Shown: positions 24,024 to 34,770, counted from the stretch's first letter. The stretch: DNA of 64,000 bases from Palsa-504 sp963834685 (GCA_963834685.1 CAWICW010000016.1:101986-165985); one strand, 5' to 3'. A program made the numbers and translations. Notes: a model not told the origin generated them from the sequence alone.

Positions 24024-24239
24024 TTATCGCGCGCGAATGACCCTAGTCGAGGAAATCGCGGAGCGCCGCCGGTCGGCCACCCGTCCCTCGAGAGTGACGT
24101 CGTACCGGGCCCCGGGCGGCGGGATAGCCGCGGCGCCGGACATGACCATGTCGAAGGGCGGCACGCCGTAGGAGGTGACCCGGGTGATCCGGAGGCCGTC
24201 GTATGCGTAGATCAGCTCACCTGGCATCTGCTCCGCCAT
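24024..24239 (-). CDS. small hypothetical protein
   Basis: A 71-codon frame starting at ATG 24239 with AAGGGG about 7 nt upstream. The sequence (ELIYAYDGLRITRVTSYGVPPFDMVMSGA...YDVTLEGRVADRR) could form a small beta domain. I do not recognise it. It lies convergent to the XRE gene and 64 nt downstream of the pth2 gene in the same direction. Confidence 0.45.
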   Translation of the reverse strand: MAEQMPGELIYAYDGLRITRVTSYGVPPFDMVMSGAAAIPPPGARYDVTLEGRVADRRRSAISSTRVIRAR

Positions 24240-24303
24240 GGCTGACCCCTTGCCTGCCGAGCGGGTCGTCCTTGCGGGCCTAACTGCACTCCGGCGCCCC
24301 TGG

Positions 24304-24729
24304 TCAATATAGCTCGAGGTCGCCGGTTACGGGGTCGATGAGGTCGTCGTAGTCGGGACCGACGGCCATGCAGGTCCGGGTGGGGACGCCGCCGAACTCG
24401 GTCAGGCCCCGGTCGGTGATCAGGTGCACGACGAGGCCGGCGTCGAGCGCCTTCTGGTAGACCGCGATCAGTTCTTCCTCGGAGTTCACCTTGACCGTGA
24501 CCTTGCGGAAGCTGCTCTCCAGCCAGGCTCGCTCGGCGGGTGACAGGGCGAGGTGATCCACGTCTCCGTTCGGCCTCATGGTTTGAAGGACCCGGTCAGC
24601 CAGCCAGGCCGTCGCGGCGTGCGCGCCCTGGGCGATCTCCTTGCCGCGCCGCATCCGCAGGTCGCGCCGAATGACGATGACCTGCTTGGTCGGGCGGCGT
24701 TCCGCCACGCCGGGCGGGATCTCGCTCAT
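24304..24729 (-). CDS. peptidyl-tRNA hydrolase, PTH2 family
   Basis: A 141-residue enzyme of the archaeal/eukaryotic PTH2 type, which frees tRNA from stalled peptidyl-tRNA. Key segments are KQVIVIRRDLRMRRGKEIAQGAHAATAWL (with the catalytic His in the helix), KVTVKVNSEEELIAVYQKALDAGLVVHLITDRGLTEF and a closing GPDYDDLIDPVTGDLELY. Length and order fit the family. ATG 24729 is preceded by TAAGCT at 7 nt. The bacterial Pth1 enzyme is presumably elsewhere; actinobacteria often carry both. Confidence 0.88.
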   Translation of the reverse strand: MSEIPPGVAERRPTKQVIVIRRDLRMRRGKEIAQGAHAATAWLADRVLQTMRPNGDVDHLALSPAERAWLESSFRKVTVKVNSEEELIAVYQKALDAGLVVHLITDRGLTEFGGVPTRTCMAVGPDYDDLIDPVTGDLELY

Positions 24730-24736
24730 GGTCCCG

Positions 24737-24742
24737 AGCTTA
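24737..24742 (-). promoter_or_regulatory. -10 box for leaderless pth2 gene
   Basis: TAAGCT on the minus strand ends 7 nt before ATG 24729. Confidence 0.35.
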
Positions 24743-24986
24743 TGTCGCGGGCGCGCAGGGAACACTGGGGCCGGTGAGGTGCCTGGCCCACGGTGGGATG
24801 AACGGCCGGGAAAACCTGCGGCCGGAATTCGCGGCTCGGCGGTGATCACGATCCTCCGCCCTCCAGGATTGAGGTACGCAGCCAGAACTGACTGGACCCG
24901 CAAAGGCCGACGGCGCCAGCATTGCAGCCTCGAATCGCGTTGAACCCGCGGCCAGCGGGCGACGTCTACTGGGTGTGGGGAAGCGG

Positions 24987-25886
24987 ATGACGGTCGTGGG
25001 CAGACATCGCCGGCACGAGGCACGCGGTCTGCGGCTCCGGATCGCGGGGGCGATGCTGCTCGCCGTGTCCGCGGGCATCCACCTGGATTTGTACGTGACC
25101 GGATACCGGTCAATTCCCACCATCGGCTGGCTGTTCCTGGTGCAGTTCGTCGGAGGGCTGACCCTGGCGATAGCGGTGCTGGTGACGCACAGCCGGCTGG
25201 CGGTGGCCGCGAGCGCGGCGTTCGCGCTGTCCACGCTCAGTGCTTATCTGCTGGCGGTGTGGATCGGGCTGTTCGGGTTCAAGGAGGTGCGGACGAGGGC
25301 GGGGATCGCCGCCGGGCTGATCGAGGTGGCCGCCTTCGCGACGCTGGCCCTAGCCGCGGCCGCCGCCGGTCCGGCCCGGGAGAGTGACGGCTGGATCAGC
25401 TCGCCGGCGCGCCGGGCGGCTCGGGTGCGGACCGCCGCGTCGATGGTGATCGGCGGGGTGGGGGCGGTTTCGCTACTGGCCCTGGCGCTGCTCGGCGTGG
25501 CGGTGGCCAACGCGGCGGCCGGGCCGCCGTCTTCGGCCGAGGGCGGCGCCAGGGTCACGTTGAAAACGGTGACGATCCGCGGGATCAGGGTGCTCACCGA
25601 CGCTCGCGGGCTCACGCTGTACTGGTTCGCGCCCGACACCCCGACGATGTCCAGGTGCACGGGGTCGTGTGCCGCCTACTGGCCGCCGGTCCTGGGGAAC
25701 CCCGAGGCCGGACCGGGGGTGACGGGAGAGCTGGGGACGATCTCCCGGGGCAGGCACACGGTGCAGGCGACGTACGACGGGCATCCGCTGTATACCTACA
25801 TCGGCGACAACGGCCCGGGCCAGGCCAGCGGGAACAACCTCGACCTCAACGGCGGGCTGTGGTACGAGGTCCGCGTGTCCGGGTGA
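24987..25886 (+). CDS. membrane protein with secreted-repeat (COG4315) domain
   Basis: A 299-residue protein with four membrane helices (about residues 20-40, 48-70, 75-95, 105-125), a fifth near 155-180, and an external C-terminal domain of the 'secreted repeat of unknown function' type: LTDARGLTLYWFAPDTP, CTGSCAAYWPPVL, then TYDGHPLYTYIGDNGPGQASGN. Two Cys in CTGSC are probably a disulfide. The function is unknown; related proteins are lipoproteins. ATG 24987 follows GGGGAAG closely; GTG 24975 is an alternative. The end faces the uvrA-like gene. Confidence 0.7.
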   Translation: MTVVGRHRRHEARGLRLRIAGAMLLAVSAGIHLDLYVTGYRSIPTIGWLFLVQFVGGLTLAIAVLVTHSRLAVAASAAFALSTLSAYLLAVWIGLFGFKEVRTRAGIAAGLIEVAAFATLALAAAAAGPARESDGWISSPARRAARVRTAASMVIGGVGAVSLLALALLGVAVANAAAGPPSSAEGGARVTLKTVTIRGIRVLTDARGLTLYWFAPDTPTMSRCTGSCAAYWPPVLGNPEAGPGVTGELGTISRGRHTVQATYDGHPLYTYIGDNGPGQASGNNLDLNGGLWYEVRVSG

Positions 25887-25899
25887 GGCAGACGATCGG

Positions 25900-28281
<2,382 letters not shown>

Positions 28282-28385
28282 GCTTATCGTGTCTCCATCT
28301 GTCAGGCGGGGCCGCCCAAGGCAGTCACGCCGCTTCGGCCCGTGGAGCCTCCGTGCCCGGCCACGCGACGCGCCCGGCCGAGGCG

Positions 28386-28835
28386 TCAGGCCAACCAGCG
28401 GCCGTCGCGCATCAGCTCGCGGTCGGGCAGCTCGTTCACCTCGCGCCAAGCCTGGACGCGGCGCGGGGAGACGCGGAACCAGCGGTACGGCGTGGCCAGC
28501 GCACGCGGGTCGAAGCCGGTGTGCGCGGCGAACCGGTCACCCCGCTCCTGCGGCAGCGCGTCGATCTCGAGGACGTCGACTTCGCCCTCGATCATGGACA
28601 CGTCGCGGGTGTGGCCCAGCCCCAGCCGAACGGCCCGGGTGGCGGCCAGGTTCCTGCCGGTCGGGCTGTCCGCCGGCGTCGCCATCAGCAGCGCCTCGCC
28701 ATCCCAGTCGAAGGACAGCGGCACTAGGTACGGCGCACCGTCCGCCGAGGCACTGGCCACCCAGACGTCGATGTCGTAGGTGAGCCGATGCTCGGTGTCG
28801 CGACGACGCTGAGCGCGGGAGCGGGGGGCCGGCAC
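28386..28835 (-). CDS. pyridoxamine 5'-phosphate oxidase-family protein
   Basis: A 149-residue split-barrel flavin/F420-binding-type protein: WVASASADGAPYLVPLSFDWDGEALLMATPADSPTGRNLAATRAVRLGLG is the standard first half. The GTG start at 28835 directly abuts the VOC stop (TGA-GTG), which signals translational coupling. An overlapping ATG at 28839 is out of frame. Cofactor and substrate are not known. Together with the VOC, AraC and UvrA-like genes it forms a block that may respond to a reactive small molecule. Confidence 0.85.
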   Translation of the reverse strand: MPAPRSRAQRRRDTEHRLTYDIDVWVASASADGAPYLVPLSFDWDGEALLMATPADSPTGRNLAATRAVRLGLGHTRDVSMIEGEVDVLEIDALPQERGDRFAAHTGFDPRALATPYRWFRVSPRRVQAWREVNELPDRELMRDGRWLA

Positions 28836-29198
28836 TCATGGATCCTGAAACAGCCCGAGGACGTTGCCATCGGGATCGGTGACGGTAGCCACCAGGCGGC
28901 CGCCGCCGACGTCGTGCGCGGACTCCTTCACGGTGGCACCCGCGGCGGTCACCTCGGCCAGCTTCGCCTCAATGTCCGGCACGTGCCAGAAGGCCACCGG
29001 TGAGGCCATGCCCTGCGGGCCGCCGCCCGGTACCAGCCCGATCTGCTGGCCCGCGGCCTCGAAGCCGACGTAGTAGGGCGAGTCGCTCGTCGGCGGCATG
29101 CCGAGCAGGGCGGTGTACACCGCCTTAGCCTTCTCCAGGTCGGACACGGGATGCAGCACGATCTTGATTCCCTGGGTGGAAGAATCGGTCAAGGTCAC
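28836..29198 (-). CDS. VOC/glyoxalase-family protein
   Basis: A 120-residue protein: KIVLHPVSDLEKAKAVYTALLGMPPTSDSPYYVGF, GLVPGG, then FWHVPDIEAKLAEVTAAGATV and a final TDPDGNVLGLFQDP. This is the two-module VOC layout common in actinobacterial AraC-VOC pairs. The araC gene lies 68 nt upstream in the same direction and the PPOX gene starts at its stop codon. The reaction is unknown. Confidence 0.85.
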   Translation of the reverse strand: MTLTDSSTQGIKIVLHPVSDLEKAKAVYTALLGMPPTSDSPYYVGFEAAGQQIGLVPGGGPQGMASPVAFWHVPDIEAKLAEVTAAGATVKESAHDVGGGRLVATVTDPDGNVLGLFQDP

Positions 29199-29266
29199 TC
29201 CTCAAAGTCGTGGGTCAGATCGACCCGGCGGGAGGAAGCTCGCATGAATAGTGAGGTCCATGGCGG

Positions 29267-29716
29267 TCAGGCTAGCCGCGGCCCGGCGATCCGCGCTTCT
29301 CGATTCCTGACCGGTCTGGTCACCTGTTTGGCCACGCACGACGGCATCCCCGCCGCCGCGGCCGCCGCCCGGCGCCGGTAGGTGCTGGGCGGCACGCCGA
29401 CCAGTTCGGCGAACCGGGTGCTGAAGGTGCCCAGCGACGAGCAGCCGACCGCGAAACATACCTCGGTGACGCTGAGGTCGCCCCGCCGCAGCAGCGCCAT
29501 CGCACGCTCGATCCGCCGCGTCATCAGATAGGCGTACGGCGACTCGCCGTACGCCAGCCGGAACTCGCGGCTGAGGTGCCCCGCCGACATGTGCGCGCCG
29601 CGGGCGAGCGCCTCGACATCCAGCGGCTGCGCGTACTCCCGGTCGATCCGGTCCCGGACCCGGCGCAACCGCGCGAGGTCGCTCAGGCGCCGCGCGGCGG
29701 CGGGTCTGCTGGTCAT
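29267..29716 (-). CDS. AraC-family transcriptional regulator (HTH domain only)
   Basis: A 149-residue regulator made almost only of the AraC/XylS DNA-binding domain: RDRIDREYAQPLDVEALARGAHMSAGHLSREFRLAYGESPYAYLMTRRIERAMALLRRGDLSVTEVCFAVGCSSLGTFSTRFAELVGVPPSTYRR. No ligand domain is present. The group II intron ends immediately before its ATG (29716), separating the gene from its original promoter and ribosome site. Expression must now come from intron transcription, or the gene is silenced. It likely controlled the VOC-PPOX-uvrA genes downstream. Confidence 0.88.
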   Translation of the reverse strand: MTSRPAAARRLSDLARLRRVRDRIDREYAQPLDVEALARGAHMSAGHLSREFRLAYGESPYAYLMTRRIERAMALLRRGDLSVTEVCFAVGCSSLGTFSTRFAELVGVPPSTYRRRAAAAAAGMPSCVAKQVTRPVRNREARIAGPRLA

Positions 29717-29768
29717 TGGTAGTCAGGGGCGCGGTGCCGCGTGCGGCCCGTTTCCCCATCCCCCTTTC

Positions 29769-29801
29769 AATCCGTACGTGCGGTTTTCCCGCATACGGCT
29801 T
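29769..29801 (-). ncRNA. group II intron domain V
   Basis: The minus strand reads AAGCCGTATGCGG-GAAA-ACCGCACGTACGGATT, which folds into the short catalytic hairpin with GAAA tetraloop and asymmetric bulge typical of domain V. It binds the catalytic metals in splicing. Confidence 0.85.
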
Positions 29802-29823
29802 ACCGATGATCTTCTTGACATGG

Positions 29824-31191
29824 TTACGCTGCCTTCGGATAGCGGACGGTGCCGGAGAGCTTGTGCAGGCCCATCCCGTGCAGCCATTCCTCGGTCCACT
29901 GGCCCGCCTGCCCGGCGCGCAGGTTCCTGCCGCGCTTCTTGATCAGCAGGCGTTTCAGCCGCCATGCGACGTACCGGTCGACCTCGCGGAACTTGTCAGC
30001 GGCGTTCCCGGTGCGGAAGTAGTTGCCCCAGCCGCGCAGCAGCGGGTTCAGGTCCGCGATCACCTCGCGGATATCCTTCACCCCCGTGCGGTTGCGGCCG
30101 GTGCGCGCGCGGATCTTCTCACGGATGCGCTTCATCGCCCGCTGCGAGGGCCAGCGGTGCAGGTAGTAGCGCACGACGCGCTTCTGCTCCCACAGCTTGC
30201 CTGACATGCGGGCGCGGAAGTGGCAGCCGAGGAAGTCCAGCCCTTCCCGGCCTTCCCTGAGATCAACCACCTTCGTCTTATCCGGGTGCAGCCGCAGCCC
30301 CAGCCCGCCGAGGATCTCTTCCACGGCCGCCAGGGCCGCCCCGGCCTGCGCCGCGCTGCGGCACAGCACCACGCCGTCATCGGCATAGCGCACCAGCTCA
30401 CCCAGGCCGCGCCTGGTGAACTCGGCGTCCAGGACGTGCAGGTAGATGTTGGCCAGCAGCGGGGAAATCACCCCGCCCTGGGGCGTTCCGGCGACCGTCC
30501 GCTGGAACTCTCCCTCCACCATCACCCCTGCCTGCAGCCACAAGCGGACCAGCTTCAGCACCCTGCGATCTGATACCCGCTTCCCGACCTCGGTGAGCAG
30601 CCGGTCATGGCTGATCTCGCCGAAGAAGTTCCGGATATCAAACTCCGCGACGAACTGGCCGCCCTCGATGAACCCGGTACGGAGCCGTTCCATCGCCTGC
30701 ACAGCCGACCGCCTCGGCCGGAACCCGTACGAGCACGGCAGGAAATCCGCCTCGAAGACAGGCTCCAGCACGAGCTTGGCCGCCTGCTGGGCCACCCTGT
30801 CGCGCACGGAAGGAATGCCGAGCGGCCGCTTGCCGCCATCTGGCTTCGGGATATCCACGCGCCTGGCCGGCGCGGGACGGTACACACCTGCGCGGAGATC
30901 AGCCTGAAGCTCCCCCAGGAGCCGGGGAACGCCGTAGACCTCCTCCACATACGCCAAGGTGATGCGATCCACCCCGGCGGCCCCCCGGTTCTCCCGGACT
31001 CGTTCCCACGCCTCCCACAGGACGTCACCCCGGTGGATACGGTCATACAGGGCATGGAAACGCCGCTCCGGCGACTGCTTGGCCGCAGCCCATAGCTTGC
31101 GCTGAAGTTCTCGCACTTTCACCGCAGACACCCACGGCAGCACGGCGGGCGGTGACCCGCCGGGGTGATCGGACCGGGCAAGCCCGGTCAT
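29824..31191 (-). CDS. ltrA: group II intron reverse transcriptase/maturase
   Basis: A 455-residue intron-encoded protein. The reverse transcriptase domain shows RRVDIPKPDGGKRPLGIPSVRDR, PCSYGFRPRRSAVQA, AEFDIRNFFGEISH, GTPQGGVISPLLANIYLH and the catalytic RYADDGVVLC (Y-A-D-D). The maturase X domain follows (LLRGWGNYFRTGNAADKF). No HNH endonuclease is seen at the C-terminus, which ends soon after the X domain, as in IIC-type elements. ATG 31191 has a GAGGG site just upstream; the longer frame into domain I is not coding. All catalytic residues are present, so the element may be active. Confidence 0.92.
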   Translation of the reverse strand: MTGLARSDHPGGSPPAVLPWVSAVKVRELQRKLWAAAKQSPERRFHALYDRIHRGDVLWEAWERVRENRGAAGVDRITLAYVEEVYGVPRLLGELQADLRAGVYRPAPARRVDIPKPDGGKRPLGIPSVRDRVAQQAAKLVLEPVFEADFLPCSYGFRPRRSAVQAMERLRTGFIEGGQFVAEFDIRNFFGEISHDRLLTEVGKRVSDRRVLKLVRLWLQAGVMVEGEFQRTVAGTPQGGVISPLLANIYLHVLDAEFTRRGLGELVRYADDGVVLCRSAAQAGAALAAVEEILGGLGLRLHPDKTKVVDLREGREGLDFLGCHFRARMSGKLWEQKRVVRYYLHRWPSQRAMKRIREKIRARTGRNRTGVKDIREVIADLNPLLRGWGNYFRTGNAADKFREVDRYVAWRLKRLLIKKRGRNLRAGQAGQWTEEWLHGMGLHKLSGTVRYPKAA

Positions 31192-31694
31192 GCCCTCGCG
31201 CTTACCCTCTTCGCCAGCGTGATCAAAGTGAGGGCCCTTCCCTCCCGGCGCGTTATGCTGCACGCCGATCCGCGGTACTACGACCCCCTCGGACTCCCGC
31301 TGCCCTCCAGGTGACTTCACCATCGGCTTATACACCTGGTCTTCGCCCGACGCAGGCCAGGCAGACGGGTCTCTCCTGTTCCGGCCCAGACTATGCGCGC
31401 GTGCCGCCCTCCATACCCCGGGAGGACCCGGCAGGCTGACCCCGGACCAGGGCCTGCCAGGCATGGCCTTCGCCGTGATGTGAGCGGCTCGGCTCCTCCG
31501 TTGTGAATGTTACGAGGCTGCAAGGTTCGCTTCACGCTACAGCCCGCGCGCTTGCTCCCTCCAAAGAGGCTTTTGACACCCCGCTCAGCCCGCCGCCTCT
31601 CAGCGACAAACCGGGGCCTGCTACCGGGCGCTCCGGTGCCTACCCGGACGGGACTTTCACCCGCCAGCCTGAACCAGCTTGCAGGACGCAACAC

Positions 31695-32054
31695 CTGTGC
31701 ATTTTATCTGCCGTGGGCTAACCGCATGGCGTCCCGGCAGCCGCGCCGAGCCAGTCCCTGATCTCATCGGCCCAGCTCTGGATAAGCCTCCCGGTCAGCG
31801 CATGGCGGAGCGCCCTGGCCGGCGGGTACACGCCACGCTCACCATCTGCAACATCAGGTGTCTGACTGACGTGGAGGAAACAGCAGTAGTGTTCACCGCC
31901 GCGGCAGTGGCCTTACCCGCGAGCCCCGCGGCGACCAGACCTGTGCGCTTGTCCCTGCACCGGTCCATGCCACACTCAGGAAAATGCGCTCCTGAACTGC
32001 AGATATACCGAGCCGCCTATCGAAATCGAACCGATGATCTCCGGGTGCGGTCTG
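31695..32054. other. gap: intron 5' exon and tRNA-Thr relic
   Basis: About 360 bp without a gene. Next to the intron is a hairpin (CTGCCG/CGGCAG) that may be a terminator. Near its right end is a 28-bp copy of the tRNA-Thr 3' end (32010-32037). Plus-strand frames through this copy only translate the tRNA sequence. Confidence 0.5.
32010..32037 (-). repeat. partial tRNA-Thr 3' end (old attachment site)
   Basis: 28 bp agree with the 3' end of the intact tRNA-Thr at 53599-53671 with one mismatch (GAGCCGCCTATCG then AATCGAACCGATGA). This is the left-most of three copies and probably marks the native junction of an earlier integration at the same tRNA. Confidence 0.7.
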
Positions 32055-32468
32055 TCAGCCTTTGAACGCTTCTTGCAGCTCGCTGGTGATCTGGTCGATC
32101 GTCGCCGCGATCTCGCGCTTGACGACCTTTGCGGCTCCGGTAAGCACCTTGTCGAGTGCTGGTTCGATGCTCGCCTGGCCGACCACGACGAGCCCAGCCT
32201 CGGCAGCAAGGAGTTCCTCGGCCGCCTCATTCAGCTCCTTGCGGGTCAGAGCCCCGCCGCCGAACCATTCGGGGATGACGCGGATGTGCGGGTGGTCCAT
32301 CCGCTCGACAACGTGCGGCTTGCCGTTCTCCTTGTCGATCACGGCCGCGTCGTACTTGCCGATCACCTCGTCCTTGGGCAGGTGCTCGATGGCGTCCAGC
32401 ACTGCGCGCGCAGCCGCGACAGTCGGGTACGCCACGGCGTAGACGACCACATATTCTTGCTCAGCCAT
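32055..32468 (-). CDS. DUF1269-like general stress-type protein
   Basis: A 137-residue soluble protein that starts MAEQEYVVVYAVAYPTVAAARAVLDAIEHL and continues DEVIGKYDAAVIDKENGKPHVVERMDHP, the pattern of DUF1269-like proteins in actinobacteria, with a helical C-terminus (ALDKVLTGAAKVVKREIAATIDQITSELQEAF). An AAGGAG ribosome site stands 5 nt before ATG 32468. The function is unknown; relatives are often stress-induced. It is the first gene right of the tRNA relic, so it probably belongs to the smaller island layer. Confidence 0.7.
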   Translation of the reverse strand: MAEQEYVVVYAVAYPTVAAARAVLDAIEHLPKDEVIGKYDAAVIDKENGKPHVVERMDHPHIRVIPEWFGGGALTRKELNEAAEELLAAEAGLVVVGQASIEPALDKVLTGAAKVVKREIAATIDQITSELQEAFKG

Positions 32469-33337
32469 GGCATCTCCTTGGGTTAACCCGGTGGATGAGT
32501 TTGGCGTTGGCCAAAGCCATTCTAAAAGCCAGGCCGCATCACCACGCGGGCGACCTCACGGCCACCCTGTGCTCTACCCTCCTGCACCGGATCGCCCGGA
32601 TCGAGAAGCTCACCGGCCTCAGCCTCAGGGACCAGGAAGACCGCACCCCTGATGCTGCTAGCCGTTATCGGGGGAAGCGAGCCCTGTGCGCAACCGCCTC
32701 ACACCGCCTGACCGGGACGAGCGGGAAGCCGGGCGTCGTTACCAGCGCTGCAGCACCGCTGGGCCTGGCCCACCCGCTCCTTCCTGACCAGACGCAGCGA
32801 GGACGGAAACGGTTTGCCGAGTGCTGTATCCGTGATGAGTTTGTGTCAGACGTGACACCTGGGCTCACGATGACTGGGGACAGAAGAACAAAGTCAAGGG
32901 CTCTGCGGCTCCGACGGGTGGACCGGAGCGGACATGAGCCCCAGTAGTTGATCCTCGTTAACTGGCACCTGCCCGGGAACCCCCGAGGATACGCTCGCCG
33001 CCCCGGCCGGGCGGCGCAAAAACCAGGGCGTATTAAGGATCATCCGGGGCCGATCCGTCAAGGATCAAGTGGAGCCAGGCAGCCATGCAGGCAAGACCAC
33101 GGCATCGGGGGAGCCAGGCGGGCCGAGACACCGGGTCAGGCATTACGGCAACGAGCCCATGACCGGGGTTCCCCGGGCCAGCCGAGATTACGCTAGGCCT
33201 TGCGGGCCTCACGTCGTTCGTCCTCGCGCTGGCGCGCTACGGGCGCTGCACGTTGACGCCGCCGCAGCCGGCACTGACTTGGCACCTGCCCGGGAACCCT
33301 GCCGTTGTCCGCCAATGCCGCTGGAGAGGGAGCAACC
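32469..33337. other. 870-bp region with a possible regulator relic and repeats
   Basis: No intact gene. From ATG 32495 a frame reads LLHRIARIEKLTGLSLRDQEDR, which resembles the final helix-turn-helix of PucR/CdaR-type regulators, but its upstream part is missing and the frame then loses any resemblance. Around 32955 and 33276 the 19-mer TGGCACCTGCCCGGGAACC occurs twice. Repeat copy A is at 33013-33081. Confidence 0.4.
33013..33081 (+). repeat. 69-bp repeat, copy A
   Basis: This copy is similar to the sequence at 33875-33943: GGCGCAAAAA, AGGGCGT, AAGGATCA and CCGTCAAGGATCAAGTGG occur in the same order and spacing. The word AAGGATCA occurs twice within the copy, 24 bp apart. The VOC gene lies between the two copies. 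Confidence 0.65.
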
Positions 33338-33817
33338 ATGACAGAATCTCAGCCCCGCAACGATTTCGCCAGCTTCCCCGCGCCCGCCGAGGGCATTCTG
33401 GTGACGATGTTCATCACCGTCCGCAAGGTCGCGCGATCGCGGGATTTCTACTCGCGCGTCCTGGGCGGCACCGTCATCATGGATGAGAACCCATGCACTG
33501 TCAGGCTGTCCAACTCGTGGATCATCATGAACCCAGGCGGGCCGCCCACCCCCGACAAGCCAGGCATCTCGGTGGTCGACTACCAGCCCGACGACACCAC
33601 CTCGATCTTCCTGAACTTGCGGGTCGCTGACATCCAGGCCTGCTACCAGGAGTGGAAGGCGAAGGGGGCAGAGTTCGTGACGCCACCGATCGACCGCGGA
33701 GCGGAGATCCGCTGCTACATGCGGGACCCGGACGGATACCTCATCGAGGTCGGCCAGTCCACCGGCCTGCTGCACGGCCATCTCGCCGCAAAGCGCCCGG
33801 AGGACCTCCCTGGCTGA
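33338..33817 (+). CDS. VOC-family protein (glyoxalase/bleomycin-resistance fold)
   Basis: A 159-residue protein: MFITVRKVARSRDFYSRVLGGTVIMDENPCTVRLSNSWIIMNPGG in the first module, and FLNLRVADIQACYQEWKAKGAEFVTPPIDRGAEIRCYMRDPDGYLIEVGQ in the second, where the final Glu is the usual ligand. GAGAGGGAG precedes ATG 33338. It lies between two copies of a 69-bp repeat inside the smaller island layer and may be a detoxifying or resistance enzyme. Substrate unknown. Confidence 0.88.
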   Translation: MTESQPRNDFASFPAPAEGILVTMFITVRKVARSRDFYSRVLGGTVIMDENPCTVRLSNSWIIMNPGGPPTPDKPGISVVDYQPDDTTSIFLNLRVADIQACYQEWKAKGAEFVTPPIDRGAEIRCYMRDPDGYLIEVGQSTGLLHGHLAAKRPEDLPG

Positions 33818-33874
33818 GCTCTGGCACCGGCCGGGAAACTGCGGCCAGCAAGCCACCATCAGCCGACCTCAGCT

Positions 33875-33943
33875 GGCGCAAAAATTCTAGGGCGTGTCAA
33901 GGATCAACGGAGGCCGACCGTCAAGGATCAAGTGGGGCCAGGC
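33875..33943 (+). repeat. 69-bp repeat, copy B
   Basis: Second copy of the element at 33013-33081. Here GTCAAGGATCAA occurs twice, at a 24-bp distance, separated by a GC-rich spacer. Confidence 0.65.
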
Positions 33944-34032
33944 ACTGCGCTTTCCCGCCATCGTGGTTCAGAATTCAGGGCGCGGACGTGGATATCAGCC
34001 GCCTGCTGGCCCGCGGTCGGGCCGGGCGTGGG

Positions 34033-34064
34033 GACGCCCCGGCGCCTGGCGGCACCGGGGCGTC
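34033..34064 (-). terminator. strong GC hairpin at 3' end of repeat protein gene
   Basis: GACGCCCCGG (34033-34042) and CCGGGGCGTC (34055-34064) form a perfect 10-bp stem with a 12-nt loop, 28 bp past the stop of the minus-strand gene. There is no T tract, as is common for actinobacterial terminators. Confidence 0.6.
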
Positions 34065-34092
34065 TGCTCTAGGCCACTGCGGCCGAAGGCGG

Positions 34093-34770
34093 TTAGTTCG
34101 AGCCGGGCTCGAGGTAGAAGATCACGGCGGACCCGTCAGTGCGGGCGTATCCGCTGACTTCTCCCGCCGCCTGCCGGGGATGGGCGTTCAGGAACGCCAG
34201 GGCGTCTGCTACGCCGTGCGGAGCCGGAAATTCCTTGAAACACCAGGTCTGGGCCGTGCTGGCGCCCAGGCTGCCGGGCGACAGGTACAGCAACCCCACG
34301 GTGCCGTTCTTGCGCGGGGTCACGGTGGCCTCGCCGGCTCCCTGACGGGCAGGATCGTTCAGGAAGTCGACGGCCTGCTTGGGTCCGACGAACTCTCCGT
34401 ATTCCCAGGTGTGGGTGGTGCTGGTGCCCAGGCTGCCAGGCTCCAGGTACAGCAGCCCCGCGGTGCCGTCGCTGCGCAGGTCCGCGGTGGCCTCGCCACG
34501 TCCCTGCCGGTCCGGAGCGTTCAGGAAGATGGCGGCCTCCTTCGCCCCATTGGGGCCGGGGAACTCCTGGAATTGCCAGGTCGGGTTCGGGCTCGCGCCC
34601 AGGCTGCCGGGCACGAGATAGAACAGTCCCACGCTGCCGTCGCTGCGCAGGTCCGCGGTGGCCTCCCCACGTCCCTGCCGGTCAGGTTCGTTCAGGAAGA
34701 TAACCGCGTTGCTCTCCCCGTTCGGGCTGGGGCCAGGAAACTCCCGAAATTCCCATGTCTGATTCGCCAT
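34093..34770 (-). CDS. four-repeat protein of unknown function
   Basis: A 225-residue protein made of four tandem units of 51-63 residues. Each unit runs TW-x-F-x-EFPGP ... FLN-x-P-x-RQG-x-GEAT ... R-x-DG-x-x-GL-x-YL-x-PGSLG. Units 1 and 2 are nearly identical even at DNA level around RQGRGEATADLRSDG, which points to recent duplication; unit 4 is the most diverged. No signal peptide or membrane helix is seen. A GGGGAG site precedes ATG 34770. I do not recognise the repeat. Its regular beta-like pattern could form a small propeller or a beta solenoid for binding a ligand. Confidence 0.75.
   Translation of the reverse strand: MANQTWEFREFPGPSPNGESNAVIFLNEPDRQGRGEATADLRSDGSVGLFYLVPGSLGASPNPTWQFQEFPGPNGAKEAAIFLNAPDRQGRGEATADLRSDGTAGLLYLEPGSLGTSTTHTWEYGEFVGPKQAVDFLNDPARQGAGEATVTPRKNGTVGLLYLSPGSLGASTAQTWCFKEFPAPHGVADALAFLNAHPRQAAGEVSGYARTDGSAVIFYLEPGSN

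Larger units (their letters stand above)
29718..31694 (-). mobile_element. group II intron (complete)
   Basis: About 1.98 kb on the minus strand. The 5' end reads GTGTTGCGTCC at 31694, followed by the conserved GGCGGGTGAAAGTCCCGTCC element of domain I. The reverse transcriptase lies in domain IV, and an intact domain V hairpin at 29769-29801 is followed by a domain VI-like stem ending ...CTGACTACC at about 29718. In the 5' exon the stem CTGCCG...CGGCAG with an AT-rich tail lies 12 nt before the junction, recalling the terminator-linked targets of IIC introns. The 3' boundary is good to a few bases. The insertion point is just upstream of the araC start. Confidence 0.85.

Noticed and set aside
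31679..32065. Plus-strand frame ending AAYRNRTDDLRVRSVSL
   Set aside because: The 'YRNRTDD' string is the translation of the partial tRNA-Thr copy at 32010; the same artefact occurs at 35221 and 53599.
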